From an uncultured Thiotrichaceae bacterium (lineage in GTDB: Bacteria; Pseudomonadota; Gammaproteobacteria; Thiotrichales; Thiotrichaceae): DNA of 64,000 bases. A model generated the notes under the pieces. It was not told where the DNA came from, made no database searches, and saw nothing but the letters and a program-made list of their open reading frames with translations. The stretch spans positions 211,351 to 275,350 of the forward strand of contig CALAMO010000010.1 in the NCBI GenBank assembly GCA_937925855.1. The letters run 5' to 3'. The position numbers and the translations under genes were made by a program. The first letter of the stretch is position 1, and each line of letters starts with the position of its first letter. Positions 55,521 through 63,209 of this stretch are shown here, one piece after another.

Positions 55521-56019
55521 AGAGCATGTCTGCGGGGCTTTGGACGTTGAGGCCGGGTGTGTTCAGTACATGGGTATAGATCATGGTGGTGGATACGTCA
55601 GAGTGTCCCAGTAGTTCCTGCACTGTACGGATGTCGTAGCCTGCTTCAAGCAGGTGGGTGGCGAAGGAGTGGCGGAAAGTATGGGTCGTTACTCTCTTAA
55701 TAATTCCAGCTTTGTTTGTAGCTTTGCGAATAATTTTTTGTAGGCTGGTTTCGTGGAGGTGGTGACGGCGTAATTCTCCGGTTCTGGGGTCGGCCCCAAT
55801 GCGACTGGAAGGGAATAAATATTGCCAGCGTAATTCTTTAGGGGCATTAGGGTACTTTTTGGCAAGCGCATCAGGCAAATAGACTTCGCCAAAGCCATCT
55901 CTGATGTCTTGTTTATGCTGCTCTTCAACGAGAGTGATTTGTTCTTTTAGTGTATCTACGTAGCGTTTAGGCAAAGGAACAATACGGTCTTTGAAGCCTT
56001 TTCCGTTGCGAATGATGAG

Positions 56020-56022
56020 TTA
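56020..56022 (-). other. intI: Nonsense codon (TAA) in intI
   Basis: On the minus strand the codons read GGC TAA CTC, where related integrases carry Gln after Asp-Tyr-Gly. The frame is unbroken on both sides, so this is a substitution, not an indel. Confidence 0.85.
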
Positions 56023-56894
56023 GCCGTAATCAAAGTCGATATCCTGTACGCGCAAGGTCAGGCATTCGGTCAGGCGCAGACCGCCACCATAAAGCAGGCC
56101 AGCCATTAATCTGTGTTTTCCGGTCAGTGTATTCAGGATGGCTCGAACTTCATCTTTTGACAACACAACGGGTAATTTGCTTGGACGTTTTGAGCGGGTA
56201 AATTCACCGAGATCTCCCATGGGTCTATCGAGTACATGATGAAATAGGAAGGCTAAGGCATTTAAGGCTTGTTTCTGGGTGGAGACAGAAACATTACGTT
56301 TCAGAACGAGGTATTCAAGGTATTGATGTACTTGAGTATTATTAATTTCACTTATGTCGTCAGGTTGATGGAAATACAAAAAGCGGGCCACCCAATGGCA
56401 ATAAGTTTTTTCTGTTTTTATTGAATAGTTTTTATTCCGAATGGCTTTAGTTAGCTCAGCCACTGCGGGTTTATAGCGTTCTTTCGCTTGTGGGTCGTAG
56501 GGTTTCCCCTCAAAAATTGTGCTGTGTTGCAGGTCTTCAGTATTCTGATAATCCCGCGCCACAGTGGGATGTGAGTCTTCGAGCTGTTTAGCGGAGCTGT
56601 GCCAGTACTCCCAATCAAAATTGCTAGCCCATGAGAGTTTGAGGGCATCCGTAAATAAAGTCTGTATAGCATGGACGATCTGACGGAACTGCCAGGATTT
56701 CAGCTGCTGTTGTTGACCTGATTTGCTTAAATAGCGTTCAATGTCTTGGGGCGTGTGGGTGCGAACATTTCGTTCGGGATAGTGTGCTATATATTGTTTG
56801 GTGCGAAGGATATACCAGTTGACGTATTTGTCACTAATTCCTTGTTTTACAAGGAATACAGTATAGTTGTTCCAAAAATCCTGTGAGTAAGATG

Positions 56895-56924
56895 TTGCTG
56901 GCTCTTTGTTTAGTGATGTATAGT
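56895..56924 (+). promoter_or_regulatory. Candidate cassette promoter Pc inside the 5' end of intI
   Basis: On the plus strand TTGCTG (56895-56900) and TATAGT (56919-56924) are 18 bases apart and point toward the cassettes. In other integrons Pc lies in this position. The match is weak and only a candidate. Confidence 0.3.
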
Positions 56925-56934
56925 TGTTATTCAT

Positions 56935-57063
56935 TAATCATGGCTGAATTTATGGAATATGGTGTGGAGTGTAATTCGTTACATTTGAGATGTCTTCTTG
57001 AGCAGGATCAACGGATTCTTTTGAGATCAATGAACCCTGAATCTGTTCAATAAACTGTTAGGT
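56935..57063 (+). other. attI: attI region of the integron with the first crossover site
   Basis: The interval between the intI start and the first cassette. It ends in GTTAGGT at 57057-57063, a perfect GTTRRRY core site; crossover falls after G57057. The rest would carry integrase-binding repeats; I do not see clear copies. Confidence 0.75.
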
Positions 57064-57073
57064 TTAAAATCGA

Positions 57074-57475
57074 GTGAGAAGAAAACGGCTAAATCACTAT
57101 GCTGATGTGATCTGCAAAATGTTTGTGGGGTGGCGCATGGCTGATGATCTAGAGATTCTGTCTGAGCTACCGGATGGCACTTTAAATCTAGATTTGCTTA
57201 CAGGCCAGGTAACCCATTCAATTGAGGGTTGTCTTAATTTACATATTGCCAAAGAAATACAAACCTGGCTCGAAGAGCAAGGCAATAAAGAGGGCATCGA
57301 TATTTCCCAATTGTTGATCGCAAGTTTGGAAGTAAGGATTGACACTAGCAAGGTTGCAACTAATAAAAAGCGGGTGGTAATGTTTACTTTTTTCTGTAAA
57401 AGTTTATTAAAAACTAATGAGGTCGAGTATGCCTCAGAATTAAACGATATGAGCACGTGGCATAACAGGGTATAA
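57074..57475 (+). CDS. Cassette 1: protein of unknown function
   Basis: Up to 133 aa from GTG 57074; ATG at 57119 or 57137 are alternatives, the last preceded by GGGGTGG. The sequence is acidic with 'ELPDGTLNLDLLTGQVTHSI' and 'IDISQLLIASLEVRIDTSKV'. It is soluble, with no recognised family. Its TAA stop (57473-57475) is immediately followed by the attC R'' box at 57476, a compact layout typical of gene cassettes. No promoter is seen. Confidence 0.65.
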   Translation: MRRKRLNHYADVICKMFVGWRMADDLEILSELPDGTLNLDLLTGQVTHSIEGCLNLHIAKEIQTWLEEQGNKEGIDISQLLIASLEVRIDTSKVATNKKRVVMFTFFCKSLLKTNEVEYASELNDMSTWHNRV

Positions 57476-57592
57476 ACCTAACAAGTAGCTCCAGTCGACG
57501 TTTTGGTCTACGCTCCTGTTTGTGCATGGCCTGCGGCCATTGTTGCACAAACATCCACTACAACCAAAACGCAACTGAGCTAGGCGTTAGGC
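57476..57592 (+). other. attC: attC site of cassette 1 (117 bp)
   Basis: R'' ACCTAAC (57476-57482), L'' GCTCCAG; L' CTGAGC, R' GTTAGGC (57586-57592). The unpaired base in L'' is the extrahelical base expected for single-strand recognition. R'' is the exact complement of this cassette's own start (G)TTAGGT. The long imperfect stem contains GTTTGTGC...GCACAAAC. Confidence 0.92.
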
Positions 57593-57601
57593 TCACATCA
57601 A

Positions 57602-58039
57602 ATGGAACCGATAGAAATCATTAAAACTAAAGCTGAACTTGAAGGGACGTGTTACATCGAGTTGGCCCCGGGTAAATACCAAGGGAAGCACTGGGAGAGT
57701 ACGAGCTTATTTTTCGATGAAGAAATATTCGGTCTAATCGAGCCGATATTCGAAAAGCATGTTCCAAACTATGATCATTATAGTATGAACGATGCTGATT
57801 CAACGGCATGGGTGAAAATTATTTACGATCTAAATAGTCTTGTGAGTAGTTTAGATTCGGCAAGTGAGTTCTCTGAAATACTCGGTAAAGTCGGATTTAT
57901 TTTTTCAGGAACCAGAGATTCTTTCCAAACCGAATTTTTAGTCAAAAAGCATGAGCTGCAGCAGCTTGTCATTGAGTTAACTGGTTGGGCAGAGGAAAAA
58001 ATTGGAACGCACGGTAGTATTGCTATACTCGGCATATAA
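57602..58039 (+). CDS. Cassette 2: protein of unknown function
   Basis: 145-aa acidic soluble protein that begins only ten bases after the attC boundary and has no Shine-Dalgarno site of its own. Conserved-looking stretches are 'LAPGKYQGKHWESTSLFFDE' and 'VKKHELQQLVIELTGWAEEK'. I do not recognise a family; the size and acidity are common among cassette proteins. Transcription would depend on an upstream promoter. Confidence 0.7.
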   Translation: MEPIEIIKTKAELEGTCYIELAPGKYQGKHWESTSLFFDEEIFGLIEPIFEKHVPNYDHYSMNDADSTAWVKIIYDLNSLVSSLDSASEFSEILGKVGFIFSGTRDSFQTEFLVKKHELQQLVIELTGWAEEKIGTHGSIAILGI

Positions 58040-58043
58040 AATA

Positions 58044-58155
58044 GCCTAACAAGTATAGCCAGCTGACAATTATTCCGGCGCTTGTGTTAATGCTCTCCGC
58101 TACGCTAGCATTAACACAAGCACCTCCACAATTGCAGCTGCTATAGGCGTTAGAT
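58044..58155 (+). other. attC: attC site of cassette 2 (112 bp)
   Basis: R'' GCCTAAC (58044-58050), R' GTTAGAT (58149-58155). R'' is the complement of the cassette's own first bases (G)TTAGGC. The inner arms TTGTGTTAATGCT / AGCATTAACACAA form a strong central stem. Confidence 0.92.
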
Positions 58156-58178
58156 ATTTTTAAACTGGAGGTAAATAT

Positions 58179-58385
58179 ATGGCATGTCAAGTTTGTGGTT
58201 CTAGTACACGTACTACAACATCTGGTTATACCCAATGCACAAGCTGTGGTTTTAAGGAGCAGTCGGGTTATACGCCTGAAGAATACAGAAGAGAAATGAT
58301 TTGTCCTTCTACGGGATCTCAGCATTCATGGAGAATGACAACATCTGGTTATCAGCAGTGTACTAAATGTGGTTATAAAAGGTAG
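58179..58385 (+). CDS. Cassette 3, gene 1: small double zinc-ribbon protein
   Basis: 68 aa with an ideal ribosome site (GGAGG). It has four metal-binding-type pairs: 'CQVC', 'CTSC', a 'C' in 'MICPSTG' with 'H' in 'SQHSW', and 'CTKC'. The segments 'RTTTSGYTQCTSCGF' and 'RMTTSGYQQCTKCGY' are near repeats, so the protein is an internally duplicated zinc ribbon. It may bind nucleic acid or a partner protein; function is unknown. It shares its cassette with the membrane protein at 58475. Confidence 0.75.
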   Translation: MACQVCGSSTRTTTSGYTQCTSCGFKEQSGYTPEEYRREMICPSTGSQHSWRMTTSGYQQCTKCGYKR

Positions 58386-58396
58386 TTTGTTTTTTT

Positions 58397-58425
58397 ATTC
58401 GCCAGTTCAGCTAGGGCTGGTGAAT
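58397..58425. terminator. Small hairpin between the two genes of cassette 3
   Basis: ATTCGCCAG (58397-58405) and CTGGTGAAT (58417-58425) pair with one G-U, flanked by T-rich sequence before and A-rich after. It may act as a terminator for the zinc-ribbon gene (weak on the plus strand) or for leftward transcription. No attC is visible here, so the two genes lie in one cassette. Confidence 0.4.
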
Positions 58426-58474
58426 AAAATCTAATTTGAATTGGATTTATTGGCAGCACTGATAGGTAGTATTA

Positions 58475-59338
58475 ATGGATAAGATTTTAGAAAAGTTGCT
58501 TGAGCTTTTGTCTTTAAACTATGTTGTCATAACTATCTGTGTCGTTGTGTTGATTTTATTAAGTCTTTTTGTTATTGGTTTTTTGCAAGGCAGGGAAATT
58601 TCTTTTTGGCATCCCAGAATAGGGCAAAGACCAGCAAAGAATAAACAGGAAAAAAAGGGAAGCGAAATACCAAATATTGATTCAGAATTTGAGAAAGAAG
58701 ATGGGGAGTATGTCGAACCTTCTAGGCTAGTAGTATTTAAGCATAGTGAAGTTGATGCGAACATGAAATATACGCTAGATATTATGACGGTTTCAACTGT
58801 TATATCCTTGGTAGATGGCAATATTTCGATGAAAAAAATAGGGCACAGCACTAACATAATTAAAGATATACAGTCTGTGTCTCATCCTATAAATTCAAAT
58901 ATAAAAGGTAAGTCATCTTCTGATCTTGAAATTAGTACTCAACTTAATGGTGTTAAAAAAGGTCAGCAATACATTTATGTTACCTCAAATACAAGAGAAT
59001 TAAGAATTGGAGGAGAACGAAAGTGGCCTGAACAAAGTTACACTAGGATGTTTACCTTGTATAGTCGTTATTTATCTACAGAATACCATCATGCTGTGGG
59101 TACGGGCACGAATGTTGCGATAGGTCATTTAAGATTTTTATTGTATTTCCCAAAAAAGTTCTTACCTAGAAGAGTTATGTCCGTACAGATTGGCGATGAT
59201 GGTGGAATTACTGAAAATATTATGCGGCAAGAGCTTGTTGAAAACGAAGGCTTGTGGATATTTGAATCGGACTCAATACCAAAAAACTGTGGCGTTTATA
59301 TTTGTTGGGTTTGGAGTGTTGAAGATAAGGAAGCATAG
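58475..59338 (+). CDS. Cassette 3, gene 2: membrane-anchored protein of unknown function
   Basis: 287 aa. One N-terminal transmembrane helix (~17-40, 'VVITICVVVLILLSLFVIGF') and then a large soluble domain rich in beta strands, with 'VVFKHSEVDANMKYTLDIMT' and 'GTGTNVAIGHLRFLLYFPKK'. Charged linker at 50-85. No family is recognised. It shares a cassette with the zinc-ribbon protein, so the two could work together. Its stop lies 24 bases before the attC R'' box. Confidence 0.7.
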   Translation: MDKILEKLLELLSLNYVVITICVVVLILLSLFVIGFLQGREISFWHPRIGQRPAKNKQEKKGSEIPNIDSEFEKEDGEYVEPSRLVVFKHSEVDANMKYTLDIMTVSTVISLVDGNISMKKIGHSTNIIKDIQSVSHPINSNIKGKSSSDLEISTQLNGVKKGQQYIYVTSNTRELRIGGERKWPEQSYTRMFTLYSRYLSTEYHHAVGTGTNVAIGHLRFLLYFPKKFLPRRVMSVQIGDDGGITENIMRQELVENEGLWIFESDSIPKNCGVYICWVWSVEDKEA

Positions 59339-59362
59339 CTTTATTGTTTTGACGATAAATTA

Positions 59363-59474
59363 ATCTAACAAAGCAAATTAACACGGAAATTTACTACAGT
59401 GCGCCTTTTGTGTGTCGCTATACTCTCACACAAAATTCACCCTTCCGTAATTTCCGGTTATTTGGTCGTTATAA
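59363..59474 (+). other. attC: attC site of cassette 3 (about 112 bp)
   Basis: R'' ATCTAAC (59363-59369), the exact complement of the cassette's start (G)TTAGAT; R' GTTATAA (59468-59474), which departs from the GTTRRRY consensus. Inner arms include ACGGAAATTTAC / GTAATTTCCG and TTTTGTGTG / CACACAAAA. Confidence 0.82.
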
Positions 59475-59518
59475 CTCTGTCAGACCTAGGTGCACCTAAA
59501 TTTATAAAGGAGTAAAAA

Positions 59519-61999
59519 TTGAATCCTCATATTAAAAATGCATTACTAAATGGAAGGCTAGTACTTTTATTTGGTGCTGGAGCATCCATCGGTTGTAGAA
59601 ATAGTCTTGGGCAAACACCACCTCTGGGTTGGGATTTAGCCAAAATACTCGCAGAAGAAATCGGGGAAGAGTTCTCAGATGAAGATTTGTCAGATGTTTA
59701 TGCTGCGGCTAAGGAAGTTTTAGGAGATCAGGTTCATAGGATTTTTGAAAAACACTATAAACACTGCACGCCATCGAGTGAGTTTAAGGAGCTTTTAAAG
59801 TATCCGTTTTTTCGAATCTATACATTGAACATTGACGATGGTTTCGAAAAAGCAGCCCATCAAATACCAAGCCTAAAATTTAATGTAAAAAATAGAGATG
59901 ACAATATCACTGAGGTGGATCAGTTCTATCAGACACTTGACTATATAAAGCTCAATGGAGATGTAAATCAGCCATCAAAAGGTTTTATATTTTCTGCACA
60001 GGAGTATGCAAAAGGCTCTTCGGGTGAACCACTCTGGTATAGTGAGCTAGCTAAAGATTATCATAAATATACCTTTATATTCATAGGAACCAAACTTAAA
60101 GAATCACTATTCTTCCATCAAGTTGAAAAATATAAAGCTAAAACAAAAAGTAACGACTTAAAAAGTTACATATTAATTCCTTCACTTACAGGTATTCAGA
60201 AGAAAAGTCTGCAAGCTTCTAATATTGAACACTTAGAAGGAAAGCTTAGTGATTTTACAGATTGGCTTGAAGATGAATTTGACGAACCACCGACAAGTGT
60301 AGACGTAGTTACAAATACCCGTCCAGAATTAAACTTTGAGTCTAAAGAGAAAGCAAAATATTTATCATTGTTTTCAGGCGTAACACCGGTAAACAGATCT
60401 TCTTTAGCACTAATAGACTCTGATAGCTCAAGGCCAAAAATCAGAAACTTTTATAAGGGCTTTAAGCCCACATGGTTGGACATACTAGATAATGTTCCAG
60501 CCAGCGTATCTAATGTAGAGCGGTTCTATAATGCTGTTTTAGAAAATTCCAATTCAAGTGAGCTTGAATTGCATATTCTGTTTGGATCTGCCGGATGTGG
60601 TAAAACGACAGCTCTAAAACAACTTGCATTAAGAGTCGCAGACCAAGGGTTGCGAAATGTATATTTTATTGAAGAGTATAAAGATAATTTCCAAGAGCTT
60701 GTGACAGAACTCGACCATAGACATGATAAGGCATATTATCTATTTATTGAAAGAATTGGTGATGTCGCCCCTCAAATAGCAGAAATAATAAAATCAGCCA
60801 AATCTACAAAGGCTATTTTCATCAGTTCTGAAAACCCCAAAATATGGAAAACGAGAGTAAAAGAACACCTTGGTGAATACTTGACATCTTCAGCAGATAT
60901 ATCTCATATCAACTCTGATGATGCTGATTTGATTTTAGAAAAACTGGAGCGCTTCGGTAACTGGACTCGGTTATCCAGGCTGTCACCTAAAAATAGGAAA
61001 ATAGAATTAATTAAAAAATCAAAAAGACAACTTCTAATCGGTTTAATAGAGGCGACTTCTGGTGAAGGTTATAATGAAATAATACAAAAGGATTACAAAG
61101 GAATAACATGCGATTCAGAGAGAGCATTGTTGCTGCTGGCTGGATTAGCTACTACACAACGAGTTCCCGCAAATGAAGCCACATTAACCAGAGCACTATC
61201 ATATTTAAACTTAAATCCTAATGTGCATCAACTCGCCTCTCAAATGGATGGCATTGTTACTTATACTAACGGGAGTGTTACAACTCGGCACAGAGTTTAC
61301 ATTGAGCGATTGTTTAATCTGTATGTTCCTCAAAAAGAGTTACTGAAAATAATAGACTCTTATATAAGAGCATTTTCGGTTTACCAATTCCCTATCGTTA
61401 AAAATATATCTAGAAATGAAGCGTCTATATACAAGCATCTTGTTAATGCAAAATCGTTAAAGCGCATTCTTAAAAACGATAAAGACAGTGTTCTTTCTGT
61501 TTATGAGGAATATGAAAAGACATTCGAGAATGAAGGCCTGTTCTTACTTCAATATGGATTGGCCTTAAGGTCATTTGAGGAAAATCAACAAGCTTTCGAA
61601 AAGCTTAGAGTAGCACATGACGCATTTCCTGAATCACCGCATATTGAACACGCCCTCGCACAGCAGAGAATTATTTTAGCTTGTATGGAGACGGATGAAA
61701 CTGTAGCTATGGCTCATTTTTCAGAGGCTGAAACAGTTCTCAATAGATTGAATTCTGCAAATGTTAGTGCTTTTGACAGGTATCCGATAATTACTTTGTC
61801 TGAGGGGCATGTAAAAGTGTTAGACAACCTCGGATACAGTAAAGAAGCAAAAATAATGGCTAAGCAATACCATGATAGAATTAGTAAGAACAAAAATCTC
61901 GAATCTAATTATCGCCTATCTCAAACCGTAAGCGATCTTGCAAAGTTTTATCTAACAGGAAAGTGGCCAGAACGCGCCCAGTCTGATTTAGTGAGTTAG
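59519..61999 (+). CDS. Cassette 4: SIR2-like / P-loop (STAND-type) probable anti-phage protein
   Basis: 826 aa from TTG 59519 (AAGGAG six bases upstream). Residues ~1-200 form a SIR2-like domain: 'LLFGAGASIGCR' and 'IYTLNIDDGFEKA' (Asn104). The position of the catalytic His in 'KLHGD' reads 'YIKLNGDVNQ' here (Asn146). Residues ~350-500 are a P-loop NTPase: Walker A 'FGSAGCGKTTALKQLALRVA' (356-364 core) and a Walker B-like 'YYLFIERIGD' (~407-415). The C-terminal ~250 residues are helical, TPR-like ('FEKLRVAHDAFPESPHIEHA'). This order matches SIR2-STAND defence proteins such as Avs5, which sense phage protein and destroy NAD+. The His change raises the question whether NADase activity remains. 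It fills an entire integron cassette. Confidence 0.85.
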   Translation: MNPHIKNALLNGRLVLLFGAGASIGCRNSLGQTPPLGWDLAKILAEEIGEEFSDEDLSDVYAAAKEVLGDQVHRIFEKHYKHCTPSSEFKELLKYPFFRIYTLNIDDGFEKAAHQIPSLKFNVKNRDDNITEVDQFYQTLDYIKLNGDVNQPSKGFIFSAQEYAKGSSGEPLWYSELAKDYHKYTFIFIGTKLKESLFFHQVEKYKAKTKSNDLKSYILIPSLTGIQKKSLQASNIEHLEGKLSDFTDWLEDEFDEPPTSVDVVTNTRPELNFESKEKAKYLSLFSGVTPVNRSSLALIDSDSSRPKIRNFYKGFKPTWLDILDNVPASVSNVERFYNAVLENSNSSELELHILFGSAGCGKTTALKQLALRVADQGLRNVYFIEEYKDNFQELVTELDHRHDKAYYLFIERIGDVAPQIAEIIKSAKSTKAIFISSENPKIWKTRVKEHLGEYLTSSADISHINSDDADLILEKLERFGNWTRLSRLSPKNRKIELIKKSKRQLLIGLIEATSGEGYNEIIQKDYKGITCDSERALLLLAGLATTQRVPANEATLTRALSYLNLNPNVHQLASQMDGIVTYTNGSVTTRHRVYIERLFNLYVPQKELLKIIDSYIRAFSVYQFPIVKNISRNEASIYKHLVNAKSLKRILKNDKDSVLSVYEEYEKTFENEGLFLLQYGLALRSFEENQQAFEKLRVAHDAFPESPHIEHALAQQRIILACMETDETVAMAHFSEAETVLNRLNSANVSAFDRYPIITLSEGHVKVLDNLGYSKEAKIMAKQYHDRISKNKNLESNYRLSQTVSDLAKFYLTGKWPERAQSDLVS

Positions 62000-62001
62000 A
62001 G

Positions 62002-62106
62002 TTATAACAAACGCCTGCAATCGGACAGTAAAATCTGTCACTAGTTTTGCCAAGAAGACGGCAAAACCATCGCCAGATTTTCCTGCCGTTGAGGCGGGCG
62101 TTAGCC
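62002..62106 (+). other. attC: attC site of cassette 4 (105 bp)
   Basis: R'' TTATAAC (62002-62008), exact complement of the cassette's own start (G)TTATAA; R' GTTAGCC (62100-62106). L arms AACGCCTGCAATCGG / GAGGCGGGCG pair imperfectly; the centre has GTTTTGCC / GGCAAAAC. Confidence 0.85.
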
Positions 62107-62121
62107 AGTCAAGGAGCCATG

Positions 62122-62385
62122 ATGAACATATGGCAATTTCTTACCCAAAAGTTACCTCTTGAGGATTATCGCGACATTTTGGCCGGTATTGGGTCTCGGT
62201 TTATCTGGTGCACAGCTCCATACTTGATCTTTGCAATCGTTCTTTTAGCTTTGGGTCACGATATACTACTTCGAGTATGGCCTCTCTCCTTAATTGTTGC
62301 GATACCCTTGCTAGGCGGAGTAATTGACGCTTGGCGTATAAGAAATCGTCGTTCAGATAAACACCCTTCAACTGAGAATCAGTAG
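62122..62385 (+). CDS. Cassette 5, gene 1: small two-helix membrane protein
   Basis: About 87 aa; ATG at 62122 (or 62119) has AAGGAG at 62111. Two hydrophobic helices are seen: 'FIWCTAPYLIFAIVLLALGH' and 'VWPLSLIVAIPLLGGVIDAW', ending in a basic tail. No family is recognised. Starting the frame further upstream would run through the attC site and is rejected. It lies first in the cassette, before a toxin-antitoxin pair. Confidence 0.65.
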   Translation: MNIWQFLTQKLPLEDYRDILAGIGSRFIWCTAPYLIFAIVLLALGHDILLRVWPLSLIVAIPLLGGVIDAWRIRNRRSDKHPSTENQ

Positions 62386-62420
62386 CAACTGCGGGAGCGA
62401 TATAAGTCTGCTTACTAGGG

Positions 62421-62530
62421 TAGCAAAACTACTGTAATCGTCATCAGACGTAAACCGTGCATATGTAAGTCATTTTCGTATGGAAGATTATCACATTAAG
62501 ATCTGATGACAAAAGGCATACGTTTTGCTA
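62421..62530. repeat. attC-like hairpin inside cassette 5
   Basis: TAGCAAAAC (62421-62429) is perfectly complementary to GTTTTGCTA (62522-62530), and inside it GTCATCAGA pairs with TCTGATGAC. The geometry (outer and inner arms, ~110 bp) is that of an attC site, but the outer boxes read GCAAAAC/GTTTTGC, not RYYYAAC/GTTRRRY. It may be a degenerated attC that joined two ancestral cassettes, or the operator of the toxin-antitoxin genes that begin at 62541. Confidence 0.55.
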
Positions 62531-62540
62531 GGCTTGGAAT

Positions 62541-62822
62541 ATGAAGACATATGCTTGGAATTCAGAAAAGAACAATCTTCTCAAGGAAAGCAGAGGTATT
62601 TCTTTTGAAGAGATAGTCTTAAACATTCAGCTTGGTAATGAGGTCGACGTTTTCGAGCACCCGAATCAAGATCGTTATCCGGGACAAAAAATTTCGGTCG
62701 TTTTGATCGAAAATTATGCCTACTTAGTACCGTTTGTTGAAAATGAGGATGAACTATTTCTGAAAACCATCATTCCCAGTCGAAAGGCTACAAAACAATA
62801 TGTAGGTAATACGAATGAATAG
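62541..62822 (+). CDS. Cassette 5, gene 2: BrnT-like toxin
   Basis: 93 aa. 'YAWNSEKNNLLKESRGISFEE' resembles the BrnT toxin start (W-x-x-x-K...GISFEE), and 'LKTIIPSRKATKQY' its C-terminal RNase motif. It overlaps the next frame by eight bases. Toxin before antitoxin is the order of BrnTA. Such addiction modules are common in chromosomal integrons and may stabilise the array. Confidence 0.75.
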   Translation: MKTYAWNSEKNNLLKESRGISFEEIVLNIQLGNEVDVFEHPNQDRYPGQKISVVLIENYAYLVPFVENEDELFLKTIIPSRKATKQYVGNTNE

Positions 62823-63117
62823 TTTAGATCAGGAAGAAAAAGAAATTCTTGAAGCTTTTGAAGCAGGTACAGTTAAACAGGTCGGAAATGTAGAACGAGA
62901 ACTTGAAAACCATAAAGCTATTGCGGCGGCGACTTTCAAAAAAGATGCTCGTATTAATATCCGTTTATCATCTCGTGATCTTCGAGCGATTCAGGCTCAA
63001 GCATTAGCAGAAGGTATGCCGTATCAAACTTTAATTTCAAGTATTTTGCACAAGTTTGCAGAAGGAAGGTTGATCGACAGCGTGGCTAACAAGACGCTTC
63101 ACCGGACAAGCCGGTGA
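62815..63117 (+). CDS. Cassette 5, gene 3: CopG/BrnA-like antitoxin
   Basis: 100 aa. A C-terminal ribbon-helix-helix, with 'DARINIRLSSRDLRAIQAQA' and 'GMPYQTLISSILHKFAEGRL', would bind the operator; the acidic N-terminal part would bind the toxin. The last ~11 codons run into the attC site: the stop (63115-63117) lies inside the right arm of its hairpin. So attC sequence encodes the C-terminus 'KTLHRTSR'. Confidence 0.78.
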   Translation: MNSLDQEEKEILEAFEAGTVKQVGNVERELENHKAIAAATFKKDARINIRLSSRDLRAIQAQALAEGMPYQTLISSILHKFAEGRLIDSVANKTLHRTSR

Positions 63118-63131
63118 GCTTGGCGTTATGT
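63084..63131 (+). other. attC: Short attC site of cassette 5 (48 bp)
   Basis: R'' GGCTAAC (63084-63090), exact complement of the start of the whole cassette at 62101, (G)TTAGCC; L'' GCTTCACC and L' GGTGAGC with an unpaired T; R' GTTATGT (63125-63131). The short loop is CGGACAAGCCG. At 48 bp it is unusually small. Confidence 0.82.
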
Positions 63132-63209
63132 TGTCTGAAATATTTCTATGATGCATAGATTGTTGCTCAGTCTGTTTTTAAACTAGATTTAGATATGTGG
63201 AAGTAAAAT

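Larger units (their letters stand above)
55519..56934 (-). pseudogene. intI: Integron integrase interrupted by a single in-frame TAA
   Basis: 472 codons in one uninterrupted frame except for TAA at 56022-56020 (codon 305). The upstream part (1-304) ends '[11 protein letters not shown]' and the downstream part resumes in the same frame with '[12 protein letters not shown]', the sequence a normal IntI has around a Gln (CAA to TAA would be one base change). Tyrosine-recombinase residues are Arg287 ('[10 protein letters not shown]'), His418 and Arg421 ('[11 protein letters not shown]'), His444 ('LLGHSD') and Tyr453 ('[10 protein letters not shown]'). The IntI-specific insert, '[20 protein letters not shown]', is present at ~357-376. 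About 150 extra N-terminal residues make it much longer than the usual ~320-340. A truncated product would lack His, Arg and the nucleophilic Tyr, so excision and insertion should be abolished unless the stop is read through or is a sequencing error. Confidence 0.93.

Noticed and set aside
55519..55974. A separate small XerC/D-like recombinase gene starting at TTG
   Set aside because: It is in the same frame as the upstream part, separated only by one TAA and 15 codons that match IntI. It is the 3' part of the same integrase.
58386..58474. A seventh attC between the zinc-ribbon and membrane-protein genes
   Set aside because: There is no RYYYAAC/GTTRRRY pair, and the cassette ends agree with each other only if the two genes are one unit.
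62047..62118. N-terminal extension of the small membrane protein beginning at 62047
   Set aside because: It would translate through the attC site; the ATG at 62119-62124 has a good ribosome site and gives a sensible membrane protein.
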